Shown here: in pieces, positions 45,325 through 54,875 of the stretch | Numbering within the stretch: position 1 is the first letter of the stretch | Layout: every line of letters begins with the position of its first letter | Assembly (NCBI RefSeq): GCF_003438995.1 | Contig: NZ_QSUN01000003.1 | Location: 101,497 to 165,496 of the forward strand | Length of the DNA: 64,000 bases | Source of the DNA: Bacteroides sp. OM05-12 | Lineage (GTDB): Bacteria > Bacteroidota > Bacteroidia > Bacteroidales > Bacteroidaceae | Direction of reading: 5' to 3' | Notes under the pieces: model-generated | Database searches by the model: none | What the model was told of the DNA's origin: nothing | What the model saw: the letters and a program-made list of their open reading frames with translations, nothing else | Position numbers and translations under genes: made by a program

Positions 45325-48249
45325 TCAGGCATCTATTATTAAATGCTCCAAATCCTTACCGGTCAAAGGGATGGAATCATTATCCACATTTATAATGGCA
45401 TCCGACAACCGGGACTTCTTACGCTGAATATCCAATATTCTTTCTTCCAATGTACCGGTAGTGACAAAGCGATAAACGAAAACCGCCTGTTTCTGCCCAA
45501 TGCGGTGTGCCCTACTTATCGCTTGCTCTTCCGCAGCAGTATTCCACCACGGATCAAGTATGAAAACATAGTCTGCTTCCGTCAGATTAATGCCAACCCC
45601 ACCTGCTTTTAATGAGATTAGGAAGAACTGACACTCCTTATCGGTATTAAAAGTAGAAATCTGCCTTTCACGGTCTTTTGTCGTTCCTATCAGCATCGCA
45701 TACTTCCATCCTCTTTCATCCATTTCTTCCGCTACCAGATCGAGGTATTTTACATAATCTGAAAACAACAAAACCTTATGTCCACTGCCTGCCAACGTTT
45801 CCAACATACGGAATACTTCCTGAACCTTACCCGACGAACCTTTATAATCAATATCCACCATACGGGGATGATTAGCAATCTGCCTCAAACGCCCTATTGC
45901 CTGAAGAGCGTTAAACGTCCGGTTATTGCCTGCCTGTTCCAAAGTCTGTTCCAAGATTTGATTCCGGGCTTTGGAAAGCTCTTGCTCATAAACTTTCTTT
46001 TGCTCGGAAGACAATTCACAAAAAATAAGTTCATCCGTACGTTCCGGTAGATCCTGGAGTACCTCATCCTTCGTTCGCCGTAGGATATAAGGCTTAACCA
46101 AACGATTCAGAATATTCAGATGCAATTCATTGAATCCATTATCTATCGGACGAATAAAATATTTCTGAAACGAACTATGATTACCCAGCAATCCATGATT
46201 GATAACATTCATCAACGACCACAAATCACTGAGTGAGTTTTCTATCGGAGTACCGGAAAGAGCGACAAAATGTTCTGCCTGTAATGACTGAACTGCCTGA
46301 TAAAGCTGCGAATCACGATTCTTAAACATCTGAGCTTCATCAAATACCACTATACCAAAATGCTGCCGGGAAAAGAAATCAATATCATTCCGCATTGTCT
46401 GGTAAGTAGTCGTCACTACATCCCAACGCATCAACGCCGGTTGCATTCTTGAACGATGCATGCCAATGTAACTCCCGACTGTCAGAGACGGTGCGAATTT
46501 CAGTAACTCATTCCGCCAGTTATGCTCTACGGATGCCGGAGCAATGATAAGACAAGTATAAAAAGGAGGCAAACCGGATTCTTCATTTGCCTCTGCATTA
46601 CTCTCATCAAACAAATCCGGCTGTTTCGGTGTTTCAACCCACAAAGTATCTTTCCTACGGCTCTCTTCTTTATATTTTAAAAGTAGGCTGATTGTCTGAA
46701 TCGTCTTTCCCAACCCCATATCATCCGCAAGGCAAGACCCTAAGTGTTGCCTATAAAGTGTATAAAGCCAACGAAACCCCTTTAGTTGATAGTCACGTAA
46801 AGTTGCCCGCAAAGTAGAAGGAGGCATTACTTCCGGTATAACTTCATTTATTTCAGCAGGGCATTTCCTGTCTTCATTATCCAACAAAGAAGATTGATTA
46901 CGTTGCAGTATTATTTTCCCTTCACGATTCCGGTGTCCGAAAAGGAGCAAACCGGAATATCGCGCAAACCATTCTTCCGGGATCATAAAGACCAAACCAT
47001 TCTTTAGTTTATATTCCCGTATGCCCGACAATATGTTCTCCCACAAATCCTGCAAATAGAACTTATATCCATTATCCAGCATGATTTCCGCTTTCAACTG
47101 AAACCAGTCAGCAGACGACTCTTCACGTACATAAGACAGTTTATAGCCACCTATATAAAACCTACGGTCCAGCCTTTCCTGAGTAAACTCAAAATGATGC
47201 GCCTTCAAATATTCCAAATGAACATTCACCCATTCTACTGCTTCCGCCCACAGCATCTTCTCCTGCCATCCCCAATAGCCGGCAGCAAACCAATGAAGTC
47301 CTAATTCCTCCAGACCATCGACAAACGTCTTTTCCCATTCAAAGTCTCGCGCCAGCTTATAGAAGCGGTATTGTCCGTCCTCCTCTTTAAGTTCTACGAT
47401 AAAAGGTTTCCGAGTGGCAGACGAAACAACACGTTCGTTATACTTGAAGCTTAGTTCTAAAATCGGTTCCCCCATCAGGTTTTGTTCCAAAGACAACATA
47501 ACCTTCTTACTAATCTCCGGTTCAACCACATCAAACCCCTCAACCTCAATATCTTCATTACAAATGTTTTTCAGAATAAAAGTACGAAAATAGGCAGCCT
47601 CATTCTGACGGGGAATAATCACTTCTTCTTTCTGCAAAAAAGGCTTTAACCTCGTTCCGCTAAAATTGTCAATGAGATAGTATAAAACATTATCTATCAA
47701 TATCAAGGCCGGTTGCTCGGTTATGACTTTTAACTCCGATTCCGAAGGTATTATGATTTCATCTCCCAATGATAATCGAAGTCTGTATCGTATATTTTCA
47801 TCGCTACGAAAGAAACCAAGTAGCGGCTTTACCCGTTCCTGTCCCAAATGAATCCGGTTCTTTTTATGAGGATTATCCCAACGGCTCTCCCGTAAAAAAA
47901 GCAAAAGGTCGGCCTCCATGATAAGACGAATAATCCTTTCCACAATCTTGTCAATATAAGCACGAACAGACTTCAACGTCTTCTCATCAGTTTTATCGAT
48001 AAAAAGTTGTTCTGTACGATATTTGTCCTTTCCAAAGACGGTATACAGTTCACTTACCTCATACCCTTTACATAGTTCAAATATCTGTTTCTCAACAGGT
48101 GACATCTGCCAATTATCCGTCTCGGTGAGGCGTCCCAAGTAAAGAAAGAACTCTCCCTGATCCACGGCACGAGCCGGATGTATGGTATAATTTCCCCACT
48201 TGGTGTCTTGAGAAAGAATAAAGACTAATTGTTCATCTGGTTCACTCAT
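45325..48249 (-). CDS. SNF2-family DEAD/DEAH-type helicase/ATPase
   Basis: Cytoplasmic SWI2/SNF2 ATPase of 974 residues that presumably translocates on DNA and remodels protein-DNA complexes such as stalled RNA polymerase. The N-terminal ~480 residues are a Bacteroidetes-type extension. The helicase core follows: motif I SCLADDMGLGKTIQTISLLL, motif Ia IIAPASVEHNWRNEL, motif II VVFDEAQMFKN (DEAQ), motif III ALSGTPIENSLSDLWSLMN, motif V SLKAGGVGINLTEADYV and motif VI QAISRAHRIGQKQAVFVYR. I start at ATG 48249; the GTG at 48276 falls within the -7 box. Convergent with kbl and divergent from pheS. Confidence 0.93.
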   Translation of the reverse strand: MSEPDEQLVFILSQDTKWGNYTIHPARAVDQGEFFLYLGRLTETDNWQMSPVEKQIFELCKGYEVSELYTVFGKDKYRTEQLFIDKTDEKTLKSVRAYIDKIVERIIRLIMEADLLLFLRESRWDNPHKKNRIHLGQERVKPLLGFFRSDENIRYRLRLSLGDEIIIPSESELKVITEQPALILIDNVLYYLIDNFSGTRLKPFLQKEEVIIPRQNEAAYFRTFILKNICNEDIEVEGFDVVEPEISKKVMLSLEQNLMGEPILELSFKYNERVVSSATRKPFIVELKEEDGQYRFYKLARDFEWEKTFVDGLEELGLHWFAAGYWGWQEKMLWAEAVEWVNVHLEYLKAHHFEFTQERLDRRFYIGGYKLSYVREESSADWFQLKAEIMLDNGYKFYLQDLWENILSGIREYKLKNGLVFMIPEEWFARYSGLLLFGHRNREGKIILQRNQSSLLDNEDRKCPAEINEVIPEVMPPSTLRATLRDYQLKGFRWLYTLYRQHLGSCLADDMGLGKTIQTISLLLKYKEESRRKDTLWVETPKQPDLFDESNAEANEESGLPPFYTCLIIAPASVEHNWRNELLKFAPSLTVGSYIGMHRSRMQPALMRWDVVTTTYQTMRNDIDFFSRQHFGIVVFDEAQMFKNRDSQLYQAVQSLQAEHFVALSGTPIENSLSDLWSLMNVINHGLLGNHSSFQKYFIRPIDNGFNELHLNILNRLVKPYILRRTKDEVLQDLPERTDELIFCELSSEQKKVYEQELSKARNQILEQTLEQAGNNRTFNALQAIGRLRQIANHPRMVDIDYKGSSGKVQEVFRMLETLAGSGHKVLLFSDYVKYLDLVAEEMDERGWKYAMLIGTTKDRERQISTFNTDKECQFFLISLKAGGVGINLTEADYVFILDPWWNTAAEEQAISRAHRIGQKQAVFVYRFVTTGTLEERILDIQRKKSRLSDAIINVDNDSIPLTGKDLEHLIIDA

Positions 48250-48275
48250 CTTTTGCCTGTTTTTGATACAAACCA

Positions 48276-48283
48276 CAAAGATA
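48276..48283 (-). promoter_or_regulatory. -7 box of SNF2 gene
   Basis: TATCTTTG on the minus strand, ~26 bp before the ATG at 48249; its position rules out the upstream GTG start. Confidence 0.5.
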
Positions 48284-48360
48284 CGCTTTTGTTTTTCGTA
48301 CTTCCTCCCTCTTTCAGGTATTTTTTCTATTCTTACAAGTGTTTTTTAATTTAAAAGCAT

Positions 48361-48368
48361 TACATTTG
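48361..48368 (+). promoter_or_regulatory. -7 box of pheS
   Basis: TACATTTG, a full match to TAnnTTTG, with a weak T-rich -33 region; leader ~32 nt. Confidence 0.5.
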
Positions 48369-48406
48369 CACCACTTTATATTAGGTATAAAATATAACTC
48401 AAAAAT

Positions 48407-49426
48407 ATGATAGCTAAAATTAAACAACTTCTCGCAGAAGTTGAAGCGATGAAGGCGAACAATGCCGAAGAACTTGAAGCTCTACGCATCAAGTACTTGA
48501 GTAAAAAAGGAGCAATAAATGATTTAATGGCAGACTTCCGTAACGTAGCTGCCGAACAAAAGAGAGAAGTAGGTATGATGCTGAATGAGCTGAAGACAAA
48601 AGCTCAGGAGCGTATCAATGCCTTGAAAGATGAATTTGACAGTAAAGACAATGGTAGCTGCGATCTTGATTTAACCCGTACAGCCTACCCTGTTAAATTG
48701 GGCACACGCCATCCTTTATCTATCGTTAAAAACGAAATCATTGATATTTTCGGACGTTTAGGTTTCTCTATTGCAGAGGGTCCTGAAATTGAAGACGACT
48801 GGCACGTATTCTCCGCACTGAACTTTGCAGAAGACCATCCGGCACGTGATATGCAAGACACTTTCTTTATCGAAGCTCACCCGGACATCGTGCTCCGCAC
48901 ACACACATCGAGTGTGCAAAGCCGCGTCATGGAAGTGTCACAACCTCCCATCCGCATCATTTGCCCGGGACGTGTTTATCGTAATGAAGCTATCAGCTAT
49001 CGTGCACACGCATTCTTTCATCAGGTAGAAGCCTTATATGTAGATAAGAACGTTTCATTTACAGACTTGAAACAAGTGCTGTTGTTATTTGCAAAGGAGA
49101 TGTTCGGTGCAGATACAAAGATTCGTTTGCGCCCGTCTTATTTCCCATTCACAGAACCAAGTGCAGAGATGGATATCAGTTGCAATATATGCGGCGGAAA
49201 AGGTTGTCCGTTCTGTAAAGGCACAGGTTGGGTAGAGATATTAGGATGCGGCATGGTAGATCCCAACGTATTGGAAAGCAACGGCATAGACAGCAAAACA
49301 TATACCGGTTATGCTCTCGGCATGGGTGTGGAACGTATTACAAACCTCAAATACCGTGTAAACGATTTACGTCTTTTCTCTGAAAACGACATACGTTTCC
49401 TAAAAGAATTCGAAGCGGCATACTAA
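48407..49426 (+). CDS. pheS: Phenylalanyl-tRNA synthetase alpha subunit
   Basis: Catalytic subunit of the heterotetrameric PheRS that charges tRNA-Phe. 339 residues, the normal length. The N-terminal ~85 residues are the tRNA-binding coiled coil (KIKQLLAEVEAMK, LEALRIKYLSKKGAINDL). The class II core has HPARDMQDTFFI, LRTHTSSVQSRVM, motif 2 RVYRNEAISYRAHAFFHQVE, a Zn-finger-like CNICGGKGCPFCKGTGW, and motif 3 GYALGMGVERITNLKY. pheT is not adjacent, so the subunits are encoded separately here, as is usual in Bacteroides. Confidence 0.98.
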   Translation: MIAKIKQLLAEVEAMKANNAEELEALRIKYLSKKGAINDLMADFRNVAAEQKREVGMMLNELKTKAQERINALKDEFDSKDNGSCDLDLTRTAYPVKLGTRHPLSIVKNEIIDIFGRLGFSIAEGPEIEDDWHVFSALNFAEDHPARDMQDTFFIEAHPDIVLRTHTSSVQSRVMEVSQPPIRIICPGRVYRNEAISYRAHAFFHQVEALYVDKNVSFTDLKQVLLLFAKEMFGADTKIRLRPSYFPFTEPSAEMDISCNICGGKGCPFCKGTGWVEILGCGMVDPNVLESNGIDSKTYTGYALGMGVERITNLKYRVNDLRLFSENDIRFLKEFEAAY

Positions 49427-49443
49427 GTCAACGAAGAGTTTAT

Positions 49444-49492
49444 AATGAAGAATTAATAATGACGATCACTCTTTCATTATTAATTCTTCATT
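49444..49492 (+). terminator. AT-rich inverted repeat after pheS
   Basis: Perfect 19-bp arms (AATGAAGAATTAATAATGA, 49444-49462, and its complement at 49474-49492) around an 11-nt loop, followed by ATTTATCT. Possible terminator of pheS; such AATTAATAATG palindromes also occur as dispersed repeats. Confidence 0.55.
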
Positions 49493-49517
49493 ATTTATCT
49501 CTCAATTATAAAATCTT

Positions 49518-50714
49518 ATGGCTAAAGATAGACTTGTCACACCCAGTTATTGTTATATTCTTGCAGCCAACTTCCTGTTATATTTTGGCTTTTATCTATT
49601 AATGCCCATTTTGCCGTTTTATTTAACGGAAGTTTTCCACACAGGCAATGCTACGGTCGGTATTATTCTTTCTTGCTACACGATTGCCGCCTTATGCATT
49701 CGTCCTTTTTCCGGTTATTTATTAGATACCTTTTCCCGAAAGCCACTATACCTGTTTGCCTTTTTTGTTTTTACCAGTGTATTTGCAGGCTATCTGATAG
49801 CAGGAACACTAACTTTGTTCACTATCATGAGAATTATACACGGCTTTTCTTTCGGAACTGTTACCGTAGCGGGGAATACGGTGGTGATAGATATTATGCC
49901 ATCCTCCCGGAGAGGAGAAGGAATCGGCTATTACGGATTGACAAACAACACCGCCATGTCTATCGGCCCGATGGTCGGACTATTTCTGCATAATGCTTAC
50001 TCATTCGAAGTTATCTTTATTTGCGCCTTATGCTCTTGCATACTGGGATTTATCATGGCAACTTTAGTAAAGACACCGGCAAGGCCTCCTGTCAAACGCG
50101 AGCCGATATCTCTCGACCGATTCATCCTTATCAAGGGATTACCTGCCGGTATAGATTTATTGTTGCTTTCCATCCCCTATGGAATGACCAGTAACTATAT
50201 AGCAATGTATGCCAAACAAATAGGAATCACGGCCGAAACCGGATTCTTTTTCACTTTCATGGCAATAGGAATGGCCGTATCCCGGTTGTTTTCCGGAAGA
50301 CTGGTGGATAAAGGCAAAATAACACAGGTTATTTCCGTCGGGATGTACTTGGTATGTATTTGCTTTTTCATTCTTTCCGCATGTGCCTATCTGATGGAAT
50401 GGAATGATACAATCAGCACAAATGTATTCTTCGGAATCGCATTATTTCTAGGCATAGGTTTCGGAACAATGTTTCCGGCTTTCAATACCTTATTCGTGAA
50501 TCTTGCACCGAATAGCCAACGAGGAACTGCAACATCTACTTACCTGACCTCATGGGATGTAGGTATAGGAGCAGGAATGTTACTCGGCGGATATATCTCC
50601 CAGATCAGTACATTCAATAAAGCCTATTTTTTCGGCGCATGTCTCACGGTCATATCAGCACTCTATTTTAATCTAAAGGTCGCACCACATTTTCATAAAA
50701 ACAAATTGAGATGA
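49518..50714 (+). CDS. MFS transporter (drug-efflux type)
   Basis: 398-residue inner-membrane protein with twelve predicted membrane segments. The first cytoplasmic loop holds the MFS motif A variant FSGYLLDTFSRKPL, and the segment-5 region has GIGYYGLTNNTAMSIGPMVG, like antiporter-type exporters. The second half has FSGRLVDKGKITQV. Substrate unknown; a multidrug or metabolite exporter is likely. The stop overlaps the nth start by 4 bp (ATGA), so the two are translationally coupled, although their functions appear unrelated. Confidence 0.88.
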   Translation: MAKDRLVTPSYCYILAANFLLYFGFYLLMPILPFYLTEVFHTGNATVGIILSCYTIAALCIRPFSGYLLDTFSRKPLYLFAFFVFTSVFAGYLIAGTLTLFTIMRIIHGFSFGTVTVAGNTVVIDIMPSSRRGEGIGYYGLTNNTAMSIGPMVGLFLHNAYSFEVIFICALCSCILGFIMATLVKTPARPPVKREPISLDRFILIKGLPAGIDLLLLSIPYGMTSNYIAMYAKQIGITAETGFFFTFMAIGMAVSRLFSGRLVDKGKITQVISVGMYLVCICFFILSACAYLMEWNDTISTNVFFGIALFLGIGFGTMFPAFNTLFVNLAPNSQRGTATSTYLTSWDVGIGAGMLLGGYISQISTFNKAYFFGACLTVISALYFNLKVAPHFHKNKLR

Positions 50715-51358
50715 GAAAACAAGAATTATACCATAAAATAATCGCTTACTTCGAAGAAGCAATGCCGATAGCGGAAACGGAACTCCATTACAAAGATCCT
50801 TTTCAACTGTTGATAGCTGTCATATTATCCGCCCAATGTACTGATAAACGGATCAATATGATAACTCCCGCCCTTTTTCAGGACTATCCCACTCCGGAAG
50901 CGATGGCAAATACAACTCCTGAAGTTATTTATGAATATATCCGCAGTGTATCATACCCTAACAACAAAGCCAAACATTTGGTAGGAATGGCAAAGATGCT
51001 GATAAAAGATTTCAATGGAGAAGTACCCAGCACTCTTGAAGAACTCGTTAAACTTCCCGGAGTAGGAAGAAAAACAGCTAATGTCATTCAGTCTGTCGTA
51101 TTCAATAAAGCAGCGATGGCAGTAGATACGCATGTGTTTCGGGTAAGCCATAGAATTGGGTTAGTTCCTGAAAGTTGTACCACTCCGTTCGCCACAGAAA
51201 AAGAGTTAACCAAATATATTCCTGATGAAATCGTACCCAAAACTCACCATTGGTTAATACTTCACGGACGCTATACGTGTATCGCCCGAAATCCGAAATG
51301 CGATGAATGTGGTTTAAAGGAATGGTGTAAACACTACCGTTCACTTACAAGAAAATAA
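50711..51358 (+). CDS. nth: Endonuclease III
   Basis: Base-excision-repair DNA glycosylase/AP lyase for oxidised pyrimidines. 215 residues, near the E. coli length. It has LLIAVILSAQCTDKRIN, the helix-hairpin-helix LPGVGRKTANVI with the catalytic Lys, the catalytic Asp in AMAVDTHVFRVSHR, LILHGRYTCIARNPKC, and the four-Cys 4Fe-4S loop (C-x6-C-x2-C-x5-C) at the C-terminus. Translationally coupled to the MFS gene by an ATGA overlap. Its stop lies 2 bp from the stop of the convergent ABC gene. Confidence 0.97.
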   Translation: MRKQELYHKIIAYFEEAMPIAETELHYKDPFQLLIAVILSAQCTDKRINMITPALFQDYPTPEAMANTTPEVIYEYIRSVSYPNNKAKHLVGMAKMLIKDFNGEVPSTLEELVKLPGVGRKTANVIQSVVFNKAAMAVDTHVFRVSHRIGLVPESCTTPFATEKELTKYIPDEIVPKTHHWLILHGRYTCIARNPKCDECGLKEWCKHYRSLTRK

Positions 51359-51360
51359 TT

Positions 51361-53013
51361 TTATAGTGACAACACCTCATCGCACTCTTCCGCCAAAGCG
51401 GCATGGTGTGTGATGAATATAACGGTTTTACCCTGGCAGCAAGTTTTCAGGTTATAAATCAAACGTCTCTCCGTTTCCCGATCAAGAGCAGAGGTAGCCT
51501 CATCAAATAACAGGATATTTCCTTTACGAAGCAATGCCCGGGCAATAGCGATACGCTGAGCTTGTCCTTCGGATACACCGCCCCCTTGTTCCGTGAGCAC
51601 GGTATTTATTCCATCCGGTAGCTCTAAAACAAAATCAGCGACAGCCATACGAAGCGCATCTTCTATTTCGCGATCCGTAGCATCCGGATTCCCCATCAAA
51701 AGATTATCCCGGATTGTACCGCTAAAAAGAGTATTTCCCTGTGGTACATAAACAAAATTAGGACGGGTTCCGGGTGATACCTCCACATCTCCCTGAGGAC
51801 CCGTCAAGACAATCGTTCCTTCTGTTGGTGAGACCAATGCTAAAATCAAACGAATAAGTGTGGTCTTTCCGGCTCCCGTCTCACCCAACACGGCCGTAGA
51901 AGTCCCGGCACGAAACTCCGCATTCCAATGATTAAAAACAGACTCACCATTTTCCACATAAGCAAAAGAAACGTTTCTAAAACTTAATCCGGTAACCTCC
52001 TCTATAAAAATAGAATTATCATCATCTTCCGTCGATAAAGACTCTAATTCCATCAAACGCTCTGCTGCCGTATAGGCCGTTATGAATGATGGTAAAAAAG
52101 ATGTCAAATCAAAAGCCGGACGTTGTACACGTCCCACTAATTGCAAGAAAGCCGTCATTGTACCAAAAGAAATATCCCCCCTGCTCAAACGCATTGCTCC
52201 CCAGAGAAACACCAACAAATATCCGCTATTGAAACCTACGGACATCATCATACGTGAAAAAAGAGAAAGACGTGTACGTCCCTGTACCTGTTTACGGAGC
52301 CCTCCTTGCAACTCACCAAGTACTGCCAGACGGTTTCTTGTCCGTTCCATTGTTTTCACAATCACATGATGCTGGATACTCTCTTGCATGACCGACTGTA
52401 TCTTACTATCACTGACGCGAATATTACGGTTATATTCACGCATCCGACGTACATACAACTTACTGATAAGTAAAAAGACCGGAATAATAAGAATGAGCAA
52501 CCATGCTAATGAAGCATCCAACTTACATAAATAAGCAAAAGACGCGAGAAACTGGATGACAGTAACAAAAAGATCCGGAATAGTGGCCGTAAGCAACCGC
52601 ACCACCTCGTCTACGTCACGGTTTACCCGGTTAAGCACATCTCCCGTGTGATAACGCTCCAACTCTTTCCAACGGCTACGCAATAAATGATTAAACAAAC
52701 GGCTACGCAGACGGTTTCCTACGTCCACAGGCATACATCCGCTCAGCCACATATCTAATGCCGCAAATGACAGCTGCCCCAACAAAATAATAATCGTGAT
52801 AGATGCAGCCACCCAAATATTTCCGGCAACCGCTCCCGTAGCAATATCAATCACCTGTTTTGAAGCCCATACGAACCCCAAACTACATGCCACTTCAAAA
52901 GCACCGGTCAGACAACTAACGGCAATACGCCACCGTTGGCCATAGGTAATCGAATAAAGCCAACGGGCAATATTACGAAGATTCTTAAACCGTATGTCTT
53001 TCAATCTTTTCAT
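51361..53013 (-). CDS. ABC exporter (fused permease and ATPase)
   Basis: 550-residue half-transporter: six-segment membrane domain (~20-300) and ATPase domain (~335-550) with Walker A LGETGAGKTTLIRL, Q-loop FVYVPQGNTLF, Walker B NILLFDEATSALD and switch His FITHHAAL. The signature reads GVSEGQAQR instead of LSGGQ, a modest change. Last gene of the five-gene cassette, overlapping the nucleotidyltransferase stop by one base (TGATG). The MsbA/LapB-like build fits export of a lipid or a modified peptide. With PqqD-, HPrK- and peptidase-like partners, peptide export is favoured (inference). Confidence 0.9.
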   Translation of the reverse strand: MKRLKDIRFKNLRNIARWLYSITYGQRWRIAVSCLTGAFEVACSLGFVWASKQVIDIATGAVAGNIWVAASITIIILLGQLSFAALDMWLSGCMPVDVGNRLRSRLFNHLLRSRWKELERYHTGDVLNRVNRDVDEVVRLLTATIPDLFVTVIQFLASFAYLCKLDASLAWLLILIIPVFLLISKLYVRRMREYNRNIRVSDSKIQSVMQESIQHHVIVKTMERTRNRLAVLGELQGGLRKQVQGRTRLSLFSRMMMSVGFNSGYLLVFLWGAMRLSRGDISFGTMTAFLQLVGRVQRPAFDLTSFLPSFITAYTAAERLMELESLSTEDDDNSIFIEEVTGLSFRNVSFAYVENGESVFNHWNAEFRAGTSTAVLGETGAGKTTLIRLILALVSPTEGTIVLTGPQGDVEVSPGTRPNFVYVPQGNTLFSGTIRDNLLMGNPDATDREIEDALRMAVADFVLELPDGINTVLTEQGGGVSEGQAQRIAIARALLRKGNILLFDEATSALDRETERRLIYNLKTCCQGKTVIFITHHAALAEECDEVLSL

Positions 53014-54116
53014 CAGTCTAACCCGTGAAGTTTCTTATATACCAAATTCAACGCTCTGAAATAAGGATACCAACGCGCTTCCTCCCGGCAAAAAACTTTC
53101 ATTTTCTTGCATCGTGCATGGATATGTTTATAGTTATACCACACTTTACCCCATTTCCCCTGAGGCAATTTTTTATCTTCTTCACGCATCTTGCCAAAAT
53201 TACCGCCTTCCAAAATATCATGCAAAAGAAATTCTCCCGCTTCCGCCACATTGTCCAATGGAAACGGTATGCACTCGGCAGGCAATCCCAAATAATGAAC
53301 CGCCACGTATCCGAAAGTCCTGAAAGCATCTTCCATTTTCAATAACCGGACTTCTCCGATTAAACGTTCCCGATCTATCTGCCGATGATATGTCTTTAAG
53401 ATAAGTGTCCAATCACAAACCTGCCTCAACCCGATACCCTCCGGAATAAAATGAAGTAAAGCATGAATTAAAAGATAAATGGCATCAAATCCGGGGGCAG
53501 GAAGAAGAACCTCCGTATCACGAACATGAAAAGTTTTCGTCTTTGCACTCAACCATTCTTTCGCCCATCGTTGCAAAATCCGGTTTTGTCTCGGATTATA
53601 AAAACAGACAGCGTAGTGATGATTTTCTACCGGAGCACCATTATATGAATAACTAACATGCTTTTCACCTTCATCACCCAGTTTTATTCCTTGTGAAGCG
53701 ATTAACTCCTTTGCCCGTTCATAATCATCCCCCAGATATAAATCTATATCCCCGCATTGGCGATGTTCCGGACGAGGATACAAGCTGGCTACACCTTGTC
53801 CTTTTAATAGAATAGGGAATATACTATGACCACGATAGAACTCTACAATATTTGCCAACTCCCTGTCCAATAATTTATTAGACTGCTCAACCCTGACCAC
53901 CATCGAAAACCATTTCATAACATTGGCTTTGGAAGGACGCAAAGCCGGAGGCAACGTCTCCATTCCATCAAAAACCAATGCGGTAACAGTCTGTTCCATC
54001 GACATACTGATAATAGCATCCCAATCCGTTTCACCATCGGCAAAAAGAGAACTCTCTACGGCTTTTCCCCATAGACCGGATCTAAGCAAAGCAAAAAAAC
54101 GCTGAATAGTATCCAT
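53013..54116 (-). CDS. Nucleotidyltransferase-like protein (NTP_transf_5 family)
   Basis: 367 residues, probably cytoplasmic. The core ILLKGQGVASLYPRPEHRQC then GDIDLYLGDD is the polymerase-beta-like nucleotidyltransferase signature (the Asp pair would hold metal), typical of the NTP_transf_5 family, followed by NHHYAVCFYN. Members of this family occur in lasso-peptide and other modified-peptide clusters and are proposed to modify the product. I use the ATG at 54116; the longer frame opens with TTG inside the PqqD gene. It starts one base after the PqqD stop codon and overlaps the ABC gene by one base. Confidence 0.82.
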   Translation of the reverse strand: MDTIQRFFALLRSGLWGKAVESSLFADGETDWDAIISMSMEQTVTALVFDGMETLPPALRPSKANVMKWFSMVVRVEQSNKLLDRELANIVEFYRGHSIFPILLKGQGVASLYPRPEHRQCGDIDLYLGDDYERAKELIASQGIKLGDEGEKHVSYSYNGAPVENHHYAVCFYNPRQNRILQRWAKEWLSAKTKTFHVRDTEVLLPAPGFDAIYLLIHALLHFIPEGIGLRQVCDWTLILKTYHRQIDRERLIGEVRLLKMEDAFRTFGYVAVHYLGLPAECIPFPLDNVAEAGEFLLHDILEGGNFGKMREEDKKLPQGKWGKVWYNYKHIHARCKKMKVFCREEARWYPYFRALNLVYKKLHGLD

Positions 54117-54117
54117 C

Positions 54118-54387
54118 CTATTCAGATACAATTCCTGCTTCCAACCAAGAATCTACTAAATCTTTTGCATCCTGACGCGCAGTATCTTCATCCACTTCAT
54201 AATGTTCCATCAACAAAGAAGCCAACAATTCCACCGAAAACTCCCGGCTTTCCACCTGTTGCCATAACCATGCCGCCGAATCATTCAAATTAATGATTTT
54301 ACTGAAATTGATATTCTCCAAACCTTGCGCCACGATTACATTCGTATCACATATATTACGTAATTTGAATCCTTCTTTAATTTTCAT
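54118..54387 (-). CDS. PqqD-like peptide-recognition protein
   Basis: 89 residues. The layout is that of a stand-alone RRE/PqqD domain: three beta strands (FKLRNICDTNVIVAQG, SKIINLNDSAAWLWQQVE) then a helix bundle (FSVELLASLLMEHYEVDEDT, DAKDLVDSWLEAGIV). Such domains bind leader peptides for a modifying enzyme. It lies between the S24/S26 peptidase (35 bp) and the nucleotidyltransferase (1 bp). No leader-peptide-like ORF is visible nearby, so its partner peptide may be encoded elsewhere. Confidence 0.85.
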   Translation of the reverse strand: MKIKEGFKLRNICDTNVIVAQGLENINFSKIINLNDSAAWLWQQVESREFSVELLASLLMEHYEVDEDTARQDAKDLVDSWLEAGIVSE

Positions 54388-54422
54388 AACCGTTATTTTA
54401 TATATTCATCATACAAAAAAAA

Positions 54423-54875
54423 TTACAACCTTCTCCAAACAGCCAATATCCATCTCCTTACCGGACGCAGAGTCATCCAAACAGCAGAATACACACCCCA
54501 CCAAAATCCTTGACAGGACACCAGCTTCCCTTTACGCACGGCACCGGTTACCAAACCGATAACATCCTCCGGGACAGTCTGTTCCACGCCTCTCCAATTT
54601 CCATCACCCATCATCGTAATCACGTCATTTTCCATCTTTATAATACGATGTAAAATGAATCGTCGATCTCTATCACGAGCCAGGATAACAGCTCCTACTT
54701 TAAGATCTTTCCGTGTAAACGGAGATAAAATGACATCATCCCTCCTATCCACGAAAAACGGATTCATACTGTTACCACGTACCTTAATCGTCACATGATG
54801 TCCTCCTGCTATCAACTCACCCACCTGTGTAAGCAATGATTCGTTAGGAACAGAAACACATCGTAAGTCGCTCAT
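54423..54875 (-). CDS. S24/S26-family signal-peptidase-like protein
   Basis: 150 residues. VRGNSMNPFF carries the nucleophile Ser36 of the S24/S26 fold, and FILHRIIKM (His76) is the ER/SipW-type counterpart that uses His instead of the general-base Lys. GDGNWRGVEQTVPEDVIG matches the late GDN/V-x-GxV region. A C-terminal hydrophobic stretch (WWGVYSAVWMTL) may anchor it in the membrane. It could cleave a leader from the cassette's unknown peptide. I use ATG 54875, which overlaps the HPrK-like stop by ATGA. Confidence 0.8.
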   Translation of the reverse strand: MSDLRCVSVPNESLLTQVGELIAGGHHVTIKVRGNSMNPFFVDRRDDVILSPFTRKDLKVGAVILARDRDRRFILHRIIKMENDVITMMGDGNWRGVEQTVPEDVIGLVTGAVRKGKLVSCQGFWWGVYSAVWMTLRPVRRWILAVWRRL